A stretch of 37,417 bases of DNA from Phormidesmis priestleyi ULC007. GTDB lineage: Bacteria > Cyanobacteriota > Cyanobacteriia > Leptolyngbyales > Leptolyngbyaceae. Each line of letters opens with the position of its first letter. The stretch's first letter is position 1. A model generated the notes under the pieces. It was not told where the DNA came from. It searched no databases and worked only from the letters and a program-made list of their open reading frames with translations. This document shows positions 23,555 through 32,540 of this stretch, one piece after another. The stretch covers positions 1-37,417 of the forward strand of contig NZ_MPPI01000045.1 in assembly GCF_001895925.1 (NCBI RefSeq), given 5' to 3'. Both the position numbers and the translations under genes were made by a program.

Positions 23555-23627
23555 TGGCTCAAGCGGGATTTGAACCTGCGACCTTGGGCTTATGAGTCCC
23601 CTGCTCTAACCACTGAGCTACTGAGCC
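23555..23627 (-). tRNA. tRNA with anticodon CAT (elongator Met, or Ile2 if lysidine-modified)
   Basis: A 73-base tRNA with acceptor stem GGCTCAG / TTGAGCC and discriminator A. The D-arm is GCTCAGTGGTTAGAGC, the anticodon loop CTCATAA and the T-arm CAGGTTCAAATCCCG-like. The anticodon stem GGGGA/GCCCA pairs only in its three central positions. The D-arm to anticodon stretch (GGTTAGAGCAGGGGACTCAT) closely resembles bacterial tRNA-Ile2, so CAT may be read as Met or, after TilS action, as Ile (AUA). Confidence 0.9.
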
Positions 23628-23701
23628 AAACTTTTTATCGTATTTAATAGAGTACCACAAATGCAGGCTAGAAATCTACATTGATTTCTAGCGGACAAAA
23701 A

Positions 23702-23723
23702 TGAGGAGCCATAAAGCTCCTCA
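23702..23723 (-). terminator. rho-independent terminator of the M23 peptidase gene
   Basis: Eight-base-pair stem TGAGGAGC (23702-23709) / GCTCCTCA (23716-23723) with a 6-base loop. On the minus strand it starts about 24 bases after the stop codon and is followed by ATTTTTGT. Confidence 0.85.
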
Positions 23724-23746
23724 CAAAAGATAACAAACAGAGGAAA

Positions 23747-25789
23747 TTATCCTCGGAACTGCGGCAGATGAGCAACTGGGTTGACGGCACCCCGGCCTGG
23801 GAGGTGAACTTCAAAGTGAGAGTGAGGACCCGTGCTATAGCCTGTGCTCCCCATCTCAGCGATCTGCTGACCTTGAGCAACGGCTTGACCTACCTTTACC
23901 AGAATGCGGCTGTTGTGACCATAAAGGGTCACACTTCCGTCAGCATGTTGCACTTCAACCAGGTTGCCGTAGCCGCCATCATTCCATCCTGCAGTGATGA
24001 CTTTACCAGGGGCTGCAGAAACAACAGGTGTTCCAACCGGAGCCGCGATATCGATTCCTTTGTGCATTCGTCCCCAGCGCCAGCCGTAACCTGATGTCAG
24101 CATTCCTTTTGCAGGCCAGATATAGCCATTAAACTTGCCATTATTGCTTGGCAAATATGCGTCTGGTTTGCCCAAAGGGGGCAGACCAGGCGAAACCATT
24201 TTGCCCACCGAGGAGCGCACTAGAGGGGCATAGGTTTCTGACCCGGCGGGAGCTATTGCGACAAGTTGAGGCTTGGGCTTAGGGGCATCTGCAACAAGGG
24301 CATCCAGCTTAGTTTGAGAGCCAGATGCAGTTTTGCGAGCGCTTTGCAAGCTCCGAAGCTCTGCCTGTAGACTTTCTAAGTTGCGGCTTGGCTTAAACTC
24401 TGGGTTGACGCGACGTGCGTTTCTCAAAGACAGCGAAGCAGGAACCGGAGCCTGAGCACGAGCGGGCGTTTGATGTCTAGCCCGAAAACTGACTGGTTTC
24501 GACTGGTATTTCTCACGCAGTTTGACAATTTCAGAAACCAGGCTGCTCACGTATTGCTGACTATCATCTTGACGATCGTTCACAGGTGCTTGGCTACCCG
24601 TGAAAGAAGACCGCCCCCGCGATCGAGCAGGGTTTAGCGCAAACTGAGAAGCATCCCCGCCAATTCCTAAGGGAATGTCAGCTTGATTAGTGGGTAGAGC
24701 CACAGGCGCTGGGCTATTCGCGATCGTCAGGCTGGGCACCGTCGGTAGCGACGCTGAAGCAGCCTTTTTCTCAAGAGGCAGAGATGCTGCCTGCACCGGG
24801 GCCGCAGATTGGGGAGCCAAGGCAGATTGGGCTTGAGGAACCTTGATAGACTGGTTGACCTCAAGCAGATTGGGGTTCGTCAGTTGGTTGATTTTAGCTA
24901 GCTCTGAGTAGGAGATGCCGTGAGTTTGAGCGATCGCGGTCAGAGTATCTCCTGGGCTGACCTGATAGCTCACTAACCCGACTGCTTCAGGCTTCTGAAG
25001 GTCGGCTTGAGCGGGCTTTGATGCGTTCTTAGACTCCTCAGACTTCAACTCCGCCAGACTTAGCTTCAAGCGATCCCGTTGTTGCTTCAGGTTTGCCACT
25101 GCAACATCTTGACGAGACTTGAGCAATTGTTGAGCCTCTTGGGGAGCATAAGCCTTTGGCTCACTGGAAGCGACGATGGCAACAGGCTCGGCTGGCGAAA
25201 TCGCGACCTCACCACTCGATTCTGATTTAGCGATTTCTTGGCTGGCAGGAAATTGAGCAGATTGCCCCTCTCCAGGAACTTCCAAAACCTGCCCCACGTA
25301 TAGCACAGCGTTAGAGCGCAGTTTGTTTGCGATCGCAAGCCGATTGATGTCAACCTTGTAAAACTTGGCGATCTTCCAGAGCGTCTGACCCTCTTGAACC
25401 GTATGCTCAACGGTTGGAATGGTCGAGACAGTCGTTGCAGTGGGAACTTCGGGTGCAGTGGAAATCACTGCAACATCGGGTGAGTTAGAAACGGTTGGAA
25501 GAATAGGCTCTGTGGCTACAGGCTCGGCGGCGACTGCGGCATCACCTTGCTGCGGAGCGAGTAGGCTATAAGCACCCATTGAGATGGCAGCAAGCCCAAT
25601 CATAGCGGCGGAAGTGCGAACCCGGCGGTTTGCATCAGGGAGCGTTTGCTTAGGCTGTTCGGTCAAGGCACCATCGTCGGTGACAGAGAACGGAACAGGA
25701 TTTGATTCTTGTTGCGGGAATGCTCGTTTCAAAAAACGACCTCCTAAATGACCAGCGTTTAACTGTCCTTGAGCCATTGAATTCACCAT
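23747..25789 (-). CDS. LysM and M23 (LytM) domain peptidoglycan endopeptidase
   Basis: A 680-residue envelope protein. After a charged cytosolic N-terminus comes a single membrane helix (about residues 60-78, MIGLAAISMGAYSLL). Two LysM domains follow (about 129-172, VQEGQTLWKIAKFYKV, and 274-319, VSPGDTLTAIAQTHGI), separated by a Lys/Glu-rich coiled coil (QQRDRLKLSLAELKSEESK). A Pro/Ala-rich linker leads to the C-terminal M23 domain with the zinc ligands in HKGIDIAAP and HSHFEVH. It should cleave peptide cross-links or act as a divisome activator (NlpD/EnvC-like). The start is ATG 25789 or the in-frame ATG four codons later. Spacers on both sides indicate a monocistronic unit. Confidence 0.93.
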   Translation of the reverse strand: MVNSMAQGQLNAGHLGGRFLKRAFPQQESNPVPFSVTDDGALTEQPKQTLPDANRRVRTSAAMIGLAAISMGAYSLLAPQQGDAAVAAEPVATEPILPTVSNSPDVAVISTAPEVPTATTVSTIPTVEHTVQEGQTLWKIAKFYKVDINRLAIANKLRSNAVLYVGQVLEVPGEGQSAQFPASQEIAKSESSGEVAISPAEPVAIVASSEPKAYAPQEAQQLLKSRQDVAVANLKQQRDRLKLSLAELKSEESKNASKPAQADLQKPEAVGLVSYQVSPGDTLTAIAQTHGISYSELAKINQLTNPNLLEVNQSIKVPQAQSALAPQSAAPVQAASLPLEKKAASASLPTVPSLTIANSPAPVALPTNQADIPLGIGGDASQFALNPARSRGRSSFTGSQAPVNDRQDDSQQYVSSLVSEIVKLREKYQSKPVSFRARHQTPARAQAPVPASLSLRNARRVNPEFKPSRNLESLQAELRSLQSARKTASGSQTKLDALVADAPKPKPQLVAIAPAGSETYAPLVRSSVGKMVSPGLPPLGKPDAYLPSNNGKFNGYIWPAKGMLTSGYGWRWGRMHKGIDIAAPVGTPVVSAAPGKVITAGWNDGGYGNLVEVQHADGSVTLYGHNSRILVKVGQAVAQGQQIAEMGSTGYSTGPHSHFEVHLPGRGAVNPVAHLPQFRG

Positions 25790-26644
25790 TTGTCAGTGAT
25801 CATTGCTGCTCCGAAAAGCGATCGAGATCACATTCGGTAAATACACTTAGGCAAGATTACCCTGCTTTTTCGATTTAGACAAGTTCACATCATTCAACAA
25901 AATTAAACGATCGAGTTGCCTTAAACCGATAACAGATTCTCTTAGCCAATGTCAACTTATCGTGACAGGGAACTGGCAGTCGTCCGACATGGACAAATCC
26001 AAACAGGAGTTTAACCTACTCTGCGAAGATTGCAACATCAGAGCAGAGATGACTCGCCAAAAATTCATGTTTAGTCGAGACGCATGAGAATCTGCTCAAA
26101 AATGCCTAAACCAATCACAAATTCCTCATCAAGTCAGCATTTATCAGCATGCAATGACCTGAAGTTAGGGCAAAGGTGGCTCAACCATCAACCGTAGAAT
26201 CATGTAGGCGAGACCAACTTTGAGTGGGAAAGACGAACCTGGCATAAGCTCACGCAATCTCTCTAGAGTGCTTTCCTGTAGGGTTACGAGTCGTCAAGCA
26301 GGTAAACCATTTAAGGTCAAAGGCTAAGTTACAGCCCTATTTAGAAGGTTTTTATATTCATATACAAATTTCTTATTGAACCGTTGCAATTCAGTATTCT
26401 AGATAACTTATCTAAAGACCTACGGTTATGTTAAGGAAGCGCTTTCTGAGCGAACTATCTTTCAAGGCGAACAGGTGTCATTTCTCCAACACGGCTTTGC
26501 CAATAAATAGATACATATATATAGATGCAGTGCTGCTATATATATGCAGTGCTGCTGCCTTTAAGGAAGCTATAAGTCTTTTAGAGTAAAGGCTTAAGCC
26601 CTTTTTTCACCCTCCTCATCGAGAAGCCCATCAGCCCTCTTTTC
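25790..26644. other. 855-base spacer, no gene seen
   Basis: No convincing frame on either strand. Notable points: a direct repeat TGCAGTGCTGCT (26526-26537 and 26545-26556), each copy preceded by an alternating TA tract, and the palindrome GGCTTAAGCC followed by a T6 run near 26590-26606, terminator-like on the plus strand. A plus-strand small RNA ending there is possible but unproven. The first part presumably contains the promoter of the M23 peptidase gene. Confidence 0.5.
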
Positions 26645-27106
26645 CTACTCTAAATAGCCTAACTGGCGGCGGGCTTCAAACAAACCAACAGCGGCACTGA
26701 CAGAGAGATTTAAGCTGCGGACGTTAGGCTGATTCATGGGAATGCGAACCACGGTAGAACACAGAGATAACACATCAGGCGGAAGCCCCTGAGTCTCGCT
26801 GCCAAATAATAGCCAATCTCCGTCAGCATACTGAAACTGAATATAGCTACAGCTTCCTGAAGTGCTGAAGCCCACCCATCGCCCACCTTGCTGTTGGTGA
26901 AATGTCTGAAAGTCTTGCAGAGAGGGATGGTAATGCAGGTTGACATAGGGCCAATAGTCTAGCCCAGCGCGTTTAAGATAGCGATCGCTAATCTCAAACC
27001 CTAATGGCCCGACGAGATGCAATTCGGTGCCAGTAGCCGCGCAGGTACGAGCGATGTTGCCCGTATTGGGCGGGATTTGAGGATAAACAAGAACAACTCG
27101 GAGCAT
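26645..27106 (-). CDS. trmL: tRNA (cytidine(34)-2'-O)-methyltransferase
   Basis: A SPOUT-fold enzyme of the TrmL/YibK type, which methylates the 2'-O of C34/cmnm5U34 in tRNA-Leu isoacceptors. The deep-trefoil-knot motifs are PPNTGNIARTCAATG, DWLLFGSETQGLP and IPMNQPNVRSLNLSVSAAV. At 153 residues (from MLRVVLVYP, ATG 27106) the length is standard. An ATG three codons earlier (27115) is possible but less typical. It is monocistronic as far as can be seen. Confidence 0.94.
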   Translation of the reverse strand: MLRVVLVYPQIPPNTGNIARTCAATGTELHLVGPLGFEISDRYLKRAGLDYWPYVNLHYHPSLQDFQTFHQQQGGRWVGFSTSGSCSYIQFQYADGDWLLFGSETQGLPPDVLSLCSTVVRIPMNQPNVRSLNLSVSAAVGLFEARRQLGYLE

Positions 27107-27115
27107 AGCGGGCAA

Positions 27116-27523
27116 GATATTTTTGCGTTCAGTAGAAGCTAGATCAGAAAATTAGCGAAACCGCACGAATCATATCTTTTCTTAATCAGCGAGAAAACTG
27201 ATCTGAATGATTAGATATTTTCATATATGAACGGCATCAGCCTCCAGATAGATTAAAACTGCAATTTTGTGAGAACTCCTTGATTTTACGCAGGATAAAG
27301 CCATAGCAGACGCTTCTGCTAATCCGGCCTTTACGTAGGACAATCAATCAGATGGCTGAGTGAGTCCCATTTGATTGACGCGACAGATTTGCAGGAGGAC
27401 ACGGCAGTGCCATGTCCGTGCAGAAAGGGAGCGGCTAAAAATTGATGATCCCGTCAAGACAATCAAGGGTCAGTTGCCAACCTAGAGACAACTGACCCCT
27501 GATAAAATGCTCACTCGTGAGGT
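27116..27523. other. spacer with prs terminator hairpin and a palindromic repeat
   Basis: The spacer holds no gene. Near 27400-27420 lies CACGGCAGTGCCATGTCCGTG, an imperfect palindrome of the dispersed GGCACTGCCGTGCC family. At 27467-27498 the 10-base-pair inverted repeat GGGTCAGTTG / CAACTGACCC (loop 12) lies about 25 bases behind the prs stop and is the likely prs terminator, with only a weak T-run. Confidence 0.55.
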
Positions 27524-28516
27524 TTAGCGAAACATGCTGCTGACTGACGTATCTTCATGAATCCGCCAAATGGTTTCGCCTAATAGATTGGCCACCGAGA
27601 GAACGGTGAGTTGGGGAAAGCGGTCTGCTTCGGCAACCGGGATCGTGTTTGTCACGATGACTTCTTCAAGGCAACCGCTTGAGAGCCGCTCGATCGCAGG
27701 CGGAGAAAACACCGCATGAGTTGCACAGGCGTAGACTTGCCGCGCTCCTTGCTGGCGCAAAATTTTAGCAGCCTCCGTAATCGTGCCCGCCGTGTCGATC
27801 ATGTCATCGACTAACACGGCAGTTTTGCCGCGCACGTCTCCAATCACATTCATCACTTCTGCAACGTTGTGTGCCTGACGACGCTTATCAATAATTGCCA
27901 GAGGCGCGTCATTTAGTTTTTTGGCAAAGGCTCTGGCACGGGCAACCCCACCCACATCGGGCGACACCACCACAATGTCAGGAAGCTGTTTATTGGCTAG
28001 ATAGTTGATCAAGATGGGTGAACCGTAGACATGATCGAGCGGAATATCAAAATAACCCTGAATTTGAGCAGCGTGCAGATCCATCGCCAGAATGCGACTT
28101 GCACCCGCCTGGGTGATCAGGTTAGCCGCCAATTTTGCCGTAATCGATTCACGACCTGCGGTTTTACGATCGGCTCTCGCATAGCCATAATAAGGAATCA
28201 CTGCCGTAATCTGCCGCGCCGAAGCCCGCCGACAGGCATCGACCATGATCATTAATTCCATCAGATGGTCGTTGACTGGGCGACAAGTCGGCTGAATCAA
28301 GTAGACATCGCAGCCTCGAATCGATTCTTGAAGCTGAATATAAAGCTCCCCATCCGCAAACCGTTTTCGCACCATGGGTCCCAAATCCATTCCCAGGTAG
28401 CGGGCAACTTCTTGCGAAAGGGCAACATTCGCCGAGCCAGAAAGTAGTCGGAGACGATTATTGTCAGGAACTGCTGGAAAAGCAGCAGGAGCAGTTAACG
28501 TTGCAGAACGGATCAC
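27524..28516 (-). CDS. prs: ribose-phosphate pyrophosphokinase
   Basis: A 330-residue PRPP synthetase that makes phosphoribosyl pyrophosphate for purine, pyrimidine, histidine, tryptophan and NAD synthesis. Seen: the substrate motifs RFADGELYIQLQESIRG, IPYYGYARADRK and DLHAAQIQGYFDIP, the flexible loop, and the PRPP-binding VLVDDMIDTAGTI. The N-terminus carries about 20 extra residues (RSATLTAPAAFPAVPDNNR) before the conserved LRLLSGSAN, as usual in cyanobacteria. It lies alone on the minus strand. Confidence 0.97.
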   Translation of the reverse strand: MIRSATLTAPAAFPAVPDNNRLRLLSGSANVALSQEVARYLGMDLGPMVRKRFADGELYIQLQESIRGCDVYLIQPTCRPVNDHLMELMIMVDACRRASARQITAVIPYYGYARADRKTAGRESITAKLAANLITQAGASRILAMDLHAAQIQGYFDIPLDHVYGSPILINYLANKQLPDIVVVSPDVGGVARARAFAKKLNDAPLAIIDKRRQAHNVAEVMNVIGDVRGKTAVLVDDMIDTAGTITEAAKILRQQGARQVYACATHAVFSPPAIERLSSGCLEEVIVTNTIPVAEADRFPQLTVLSVANLLGETIWRIHEDTSVSSMFR

Positions 28517-29024
28517 ACTAAGCCCTCGAACGCGCGTTCATCGCAATCTTATCATTGAGGCTTAGAAACGTCCTCCTGAATCTTGACAATCTACAGTTTT
28601 TATTAATGGCAATAAAACTTGAAATAACTTTTGACAAAGACTGAGTCTTTTGTGGAGCCATCGTTCTAGTCGCAGCAATCATCATCTGACAGATGAATAG
28701 AGTCATTAGCAGAGCGGCTAATCAGTTTCACAATTAATGAGCCAAACTGAATTTAATATCTTCTACGATCGTTAAACCCAGTCATCAACTGCGACCAAGA
28801 TTTGTGATGCTTCAAAGAAAAATCTTGGCGAGGACTTTAAGAGAAAACAAATTGATTTTAGTCAACGAATACGCTTCTAAGAATCAGGTATTTAGAAGCC
28901 AACAATTAGCCAGTTTGCCGATCGTTAAAGATCACCTATCGATCGTTAGCGCCCAAAAAATCGGCTACTCTGCTAACTTCGTTTGAGTTATCTTGAGATC
29001 CCCAAGAAAAAGGAAATATCTCGT
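28517..29024. other. spacer between divergent prs and yqeY, no supported gene
   Basis: Two short frames (62 and 60 codons) occur here but show no recognisable similarity, no convincing ribosome binding sites and an AT-rich composition. The region should contain promoters for prs (minus) and yqeY (plus). GATCGTTA-type motifs recur at 28765, 28920 and 28941. Confidence 0.4.
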
Positions 29025-29483
29025 ATGAGCCTGAAAGACACGATCACTGGAGGCATTCAAGCGGCAATGAAGTCTAAAGATAAAGTGCGGCTAGAAACGT
29101 TGCGAAGTATTAAGAAAGGGCTGCTAGAGAAAGAGGTGAGCGTTCGTCCGTTGGGGCAAACTGATCTAACAGAAGCACAGGAAACCGAAGTATTGGTGCA
29201 AGTTGCAAAGCAGCGTCGAGACTCGATCGAGCAATACCAAAACGCTGGACGCAGTGATCTGGCCCAGCAAGAAGCGCAAGAGTTGGCGATCGTAGAAGAA
29301 TTTTTGCCGCAGCAGCTCTCTGACGCTGAAGTTTCTCAGGCGATTGACGACATTATTGCTCAAGTTGGGGCAACCTCTGCAAAAGATATGGGCAAAGTCA
29401 TGGGTGCCGCCATGCAGCAGTTGAAGGGCAAAACCGACGGCAGAAAAGTTCAAGAATTCGTTAAATCTAAGTTGAGTCGCTAG
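29025..29483 (+). CDS. yqeY: GatB/YqeY domain-containing protein
   Basis: A 152-residue helical protein homologous to the C-terminal tail of the GatB amidotransferase subunit. This domain binds tRNA in GatCAB; the stand-alone form has no firmly known role. The start MSLKDTITGGIQAAMKSKDK is at ATG 29025, preceded by AAAAAGGAAATAT. The frame extends 14 codons further up but the added residues are unrelated. Conserved parts: RLETLRSIKKGLLEKEV, QRRDSIEQYQNAGR, EEFLPQQLS and KDMGKVMGAAMQQLKGK. Confidence 0.94.
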   Translation: MSLKDTITGGIQAAMKSKDKVRLETLRSIKKGLLEKEVSVRPLGQTDLTEAQETEVLVQVAKQRRDSIEQYQNAGRSDLAQQEAQELAIVEEFLPQQLSDAEVSQAIDDIIAQVGATSAKDMGKVMGAAMQQLKGKTDGRKVQEFVKSKLSR

Positions 29484-29546
29484 AGCCTCTACATTATTAG
29501 TCGCAATCCGTAGCCTGTGCCCTACAAGCTGTAGCTACTCCCGACC

Positions 29547-29584
29547 CTGCACTGCCAGAATATGAAGGGGAGTGCAGCGTGTTT
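29547..29584 (+). terminator. hairpin after yqeY
   Basis: CTGCACT (29547-29553) and AGTGCAG (29571-29577), with a few additional pairs inside, are followed by CGTGTTTTG. It lies about 65 bases after the yqeY stop. Confidence 0.55.
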
Positions 29585-29706
29585 TGATTTGGACGGTAAA
29601 CTTTAGACTGGAATCATCGGGTCAAGTCATTGAGTCAACCGGGTCTGAAACTCAAGATGCCCTCTACCTGTCTAACATTATTGAAACGTGAGTGATTGAA
29701 TCTACT

Positions 29707-31584
29707 ATGCAAACCGCTATTCCTACCGGAGCTATTTTGCAGAACCGTTATCGCGTCTTGAGCATCTTAGGACAAGGAGGATTCGGTCGGACTTATTTAG
29801 CAGAAGATCAGGGACGATTTAACGAACTGTGCGCCCTCAAAGAATTGCTTCCGCCGCAAGACAACGCCTATGCGCTAGACAAATCTAAAGAACTGTTTCA
29901 GCGAGAAGCTCAGATTCTCTATCAGATTCAGCATCCGCAAATTCCGCAGTTTAGGGCAACGTTTGAGCAAGACCAGCGATTTTTTCTTGTGCAAGATTAT
30001 GTCGAGGGCAAAACCTATCGCACCCTCCTCGACGAACGCAAAACTCAGGGCTATGTCTTCTCAGAAGCCGAGGTGATTCAGATTTTGCAGCAGGTGTTGC
30101 CAGTGCTGTCCTACATTCACGGTAAGGGCATTATTCATCGTGACATTGCGCCCGATAATATTATGCTGCGGCAGAGCGATCGCCTCCCCGTCTTAATCGA
30201 TTTTGGCGTAGTCAAAGAACTGGCAACTCGGATTCAGTCTCCCGATACGGTTAGACAATCAACGACCGTCGGCAAGTTGGGCTATGCGCCGACTGAGCAA
30301 ATGCAGACGGGGCGCGCCTATCCCAACAGTGATCTCTATGCGTTGGCGGTGACTGCCGTAGTGTTGCTCACCGGGCGAGAGCCACAAGAATTGTTTGATG
30401 AAACCACGATGACTTGGCGCTGGCAGCGATTAGTCACCGTCACTCCAGGGTTTGGGATGGTGATCAATCGGATGTTGAGCTACCGCACGACCGATCGCTA
30501 TCAATCTTCTCAAGACGTTCTTCAGGCGCTTCAGTTTCCGCCCAATGTCACGCCAGTGCCGCAAACGCCCCCACCCATTGCCACTCAGCCCCAGCAGCCA
30601 CCGCCTTCAAGCATGGATACTATGGCGGTGGGGCGACGTGCAGATATCGATCCGACCACCACGCCGACTAATCTCACTCGCTCGGATCCGACGATTCCGA
30701 CTCGTAGCTCTCTGTGGGATGACCCTTGGGCAGTGGGCGCGATCGGCACCGGGTTAGTGTTGCTAACGGGTCTGGGTTCTTGGACTTTGGTGCGTGCTCT
30801 GATGAATCCGTCTACGCCCACGCCCACGCCGAGTCAGACGATCGTCGTGTCTCCTAGCCCAACTACTACGCCGAGCGTTCGTCCGTCGCCGTCTCCTAGC
30901 CCCAGCAGTGAGCCTGTCACTTATAAACAGCGTCTTAATCTAGCACCGGGCGAAAATGCATCTAGGAATGGCACGTTGAAAGCCAATGAAACTCTAAACT
31001 TTGTGGTGCCAGGGCAACAGGGACAGACGCTGAGTGCGGCGCTATCTAGTGAGGGAGTATTGCTGAGTGTGTTGGCACCCAATCAAAGAGACCCAGTGGA
31101 CGATCGGGCGAGTCGCGTCTCTCGCTGGGATGGCGAACTGCCATTCACGGGCGATTACACGATTCAACTCAGAACCGTACAAGGAATTTCCAAAACAGAC
31201 TATAAGCTTGATGTCAATCTACAAGCAGCGCCCGCTCCCGTTCCGCCAACGCCAACCCCAACTCCTTCGCCTAGTGTCACTCCTACCGTTCAAACTGAGC
31301 GAGTTAGCTTTCCAGCAGGGCAAACGGGGACGCAGGTCAACGGTCAAACGACTCCATCGGTGATTCGGCGCTATTTGGTGAGTGCCCAACAAGGTCAGAC
31401 CTTGAGTGTGCAACTCAATTCAGGTGCGGCAACTCTGGCAATTCGCTATCCGAACGGGAGATTAGTAGAAGATTCTTCTGGGGTCGTCAACTGGCAGGGT
31501 CAACTGTCTAGAAGCGGTGATTATCAGATTGATGTGATTGCCAGTCAAGACACCGACTTTCAGTTTGATGTCAATATTCGGTAA
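29707..31584 (+). CDS. membrane-anchored serine/threonine protein kinase with two C-terminal beta-domains
   Basis: The N-terminal Hanks-type kinase (about residues 13-280) has the glycine loop LGQGGFGRTYLAED, the lysine in CALKEL, the catalytic loop HRDIAPDNIML and the DFG motif DFGVVKEL; the activation segment is GYAPTEQMQTGRAYPNSDLYALA. A proline-rich stretch, one membrane helix (VGAIGTGLVLLTGLGSWTLV) and a Thr/Pro/Ser linker follow. The extracytoplasmic part has two repeats of about 95 residues resembling bacterial pre-peptidase C-terminal domains (GQQGQTLSAAL...GDYTIQLRTV and AQQGQTLSVQL...GDYQIDVIAS). I start at ATG 29707; a GTG five codons upstream is also possible. It probably senses an envelope signal; the substrate is unknown. 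Confidence 0.92.
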   Translation: MQTAIPTGAILQNRYRVLSILGQGGFGRTYLAEDQGRFNELCALKELLPPQDNAYALDKSKELFQREAQILYQIQHPQIPQFRATFEQDQRFFLVQDYVEGKTYRTLLDERKTQGYVFSEAEVIQILQQVLPVLSYIHGKGIIHRDIAPDNIMLRQSDRLPVLIDFGVVKELATRIQSPDTVRQSTTVGKLGYAPTEQMQTGRAYPNSDLYALAVTAVVLLTGREPQELFDETTMTWRWQRLVTVTPGFGMVINRMLSYRTTDRYQSSQDVLQALQFPPNVTPVPQTPPPIATQPQQPPPSSMDTMAVGRRADIDPTTTPTNLTRSDPTIPTRSSLWDDPWAVGAIGTGLVLLTGLGSWTLVRALMNPSTPTPTPSQTIVVSPSPTTTPSVRPSPSPSPSSEPVTYKQRLNLAPGENASRNGTLKANETLNFVVPGQQGQTLSAALSSEGVLLSVLAPNQRDPVDDRASRVSRWDGELPFTGDYTIQLRTVQGISKTDYKLDVNLQAAPAPVPPTPTPTPSPSVTPTVQTERVSFPAGQTGTQVNGQTTPSVIRRYLVSAQQGQTLSVQLNSGAATLAIRYPNGRLVEDSSGVVNWQGQLSRSGDYQIDVIASQDTDFQFDVNIR

Positions 31585-31611
31585 AGTAGGAGAAGTTTTG
31601 AGTAGCTTTGT

Positions 31612-32298
31612 TTGAACGCATTATTGATTACCGGAACTGACACCGACGTTGGAAAGACCGTTCTAACGAGTGCGCTCGTGGCCTATTGGCAGGCTTATTG
31701 CAAACCCCGATCGCTCGGCGTGATGAAACCGCTTCAGACTGGAACGGGCGATCGTGAACTCTACAGTCGTCTTTTCTCGTTGGATCAAACCTTAGAGGAG
31801 TTAAACCCACTCTATTTTGAAGCGCCGATCGCGCCTCCCTTAGCGGCTGAAAAAGAAGGGAAGCGCGTCAAACTAGAAAAGGTTTGGCAGAGTTTTGAGG
31901 CACTGCGCCAAAAACGAGACTGGGTTTTAGTGGAATCGTTGGGCGGGTTGGGTTCACCAATCACCAGAGAAACCACTGTGGCAGATTTAGCCTGGGATTG
32001 GCGGATCGCAACGGTGTTAGTAGTGCCTGTGAAGTTGGGCGCGATCGGGCAAGCAGTTGCCAATGTTGCTTTAGCCCGATCGTGCCGCGTTCATCTCAAG
32101 GGCATTGTTCTCAATTGTGTCAAGCCTTGCTCTGAGCAGGAGATTGAAGACTGGGCACCTGCGGACTTGATCGAGTCGCTGACCCATGTTCCTGTTTTAG
32201 GACTGATTCCTTTTTTATCTGATCCAACCGATCTGACAAAACTCGCTCAAGTTGCCGCTGACTTAGATTTAGAGAAATTGATGCCAGTGAGTCATTAA
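31612..32298 (+). CDS. bioD: dethiobiotin synthetase
   Basis: A 228-residue ATP-dependent carboxylase that closes the ureido ring of dethiobiotin, the penultimate step of biotin synthesis. The P-loop GTDTDVGKT is at residues 8-16, MKPLQTG follows at about 39-45, and the Mg/substrate loop is VESLGGLGSPI. The only upstream initiator in frame is TTG 31612, because a TAG stop lies three codons before it, so this is a true non-ATG start. AGGAGAAG occurs about 18 bases upstream. It follows the kinase gene by 27 bases and may be cotranscribed. No other bio gene is visible. Confidence 0.94.
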   Translation: MNALLITGTDTDVGKTVLTSALVAYWQAYCKPRSLGVMKPLQTGTGDRELYSRLFSLDQTLEELNPLYFEAPIAPPLAAEKEGKRVKLEKVWQSFEALRQKRDWVLVESLGGLGSPITRETTVADLAWDWRIATVLVVPVKLGAIGQAVANVALARSCRVHLKGIVLNCVKPCSEQEIEDWAPADLIESLTHVPVLGLIPFLSDPTDLTKLAQVAADLDLEKLMPVSH

Positions 32299-32384
32299 GG
32301 AACGTGGATTTTTTAAGGGGCAACTTCTCGTACTCAACTAGAGTGTACATAATTTCGTTGATGGCTTCGTTCTCAGCGGCTTCT

Positions 32385-32466
32385 GCCCCCTAAATCCCCC
32401 GTTGATGGGGACTTTGAGCCAAGATTCCCGGTTTCAAAGTCCCCCAGAATGGGGGATTTAGGGGGC
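32385..32466. repeat. interspersed palindromic repeat, copy B (AAATCCCCC...GGGGGATTT)
   Basis: Second copy of the element seen at 4734-4814, here with nearly perfect ends GCCCCCTAAATCCCCC and GGGGGATTTAGGGGGC and an inner GGGGACTTT...AAAGTCCCC stem. It lies in the convergent spacer between bioD and the acetolactate synthase-like gene. Confidence 0.75.
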
Positions 32467-32540
32467 GAAGATCTCAGCCAGGACGAATCAAGAGGGTTGA
32501 TGACAAGGTTGACAGGTTATTTAATCCACGATCCTAAAGG

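Noticed and set aside
28518-28986. Two short frames between prs and yqeY
   Set aside because: No ribosome binding sites, AT-biased, no recognisable motifs; they fill a divergent promoter region.
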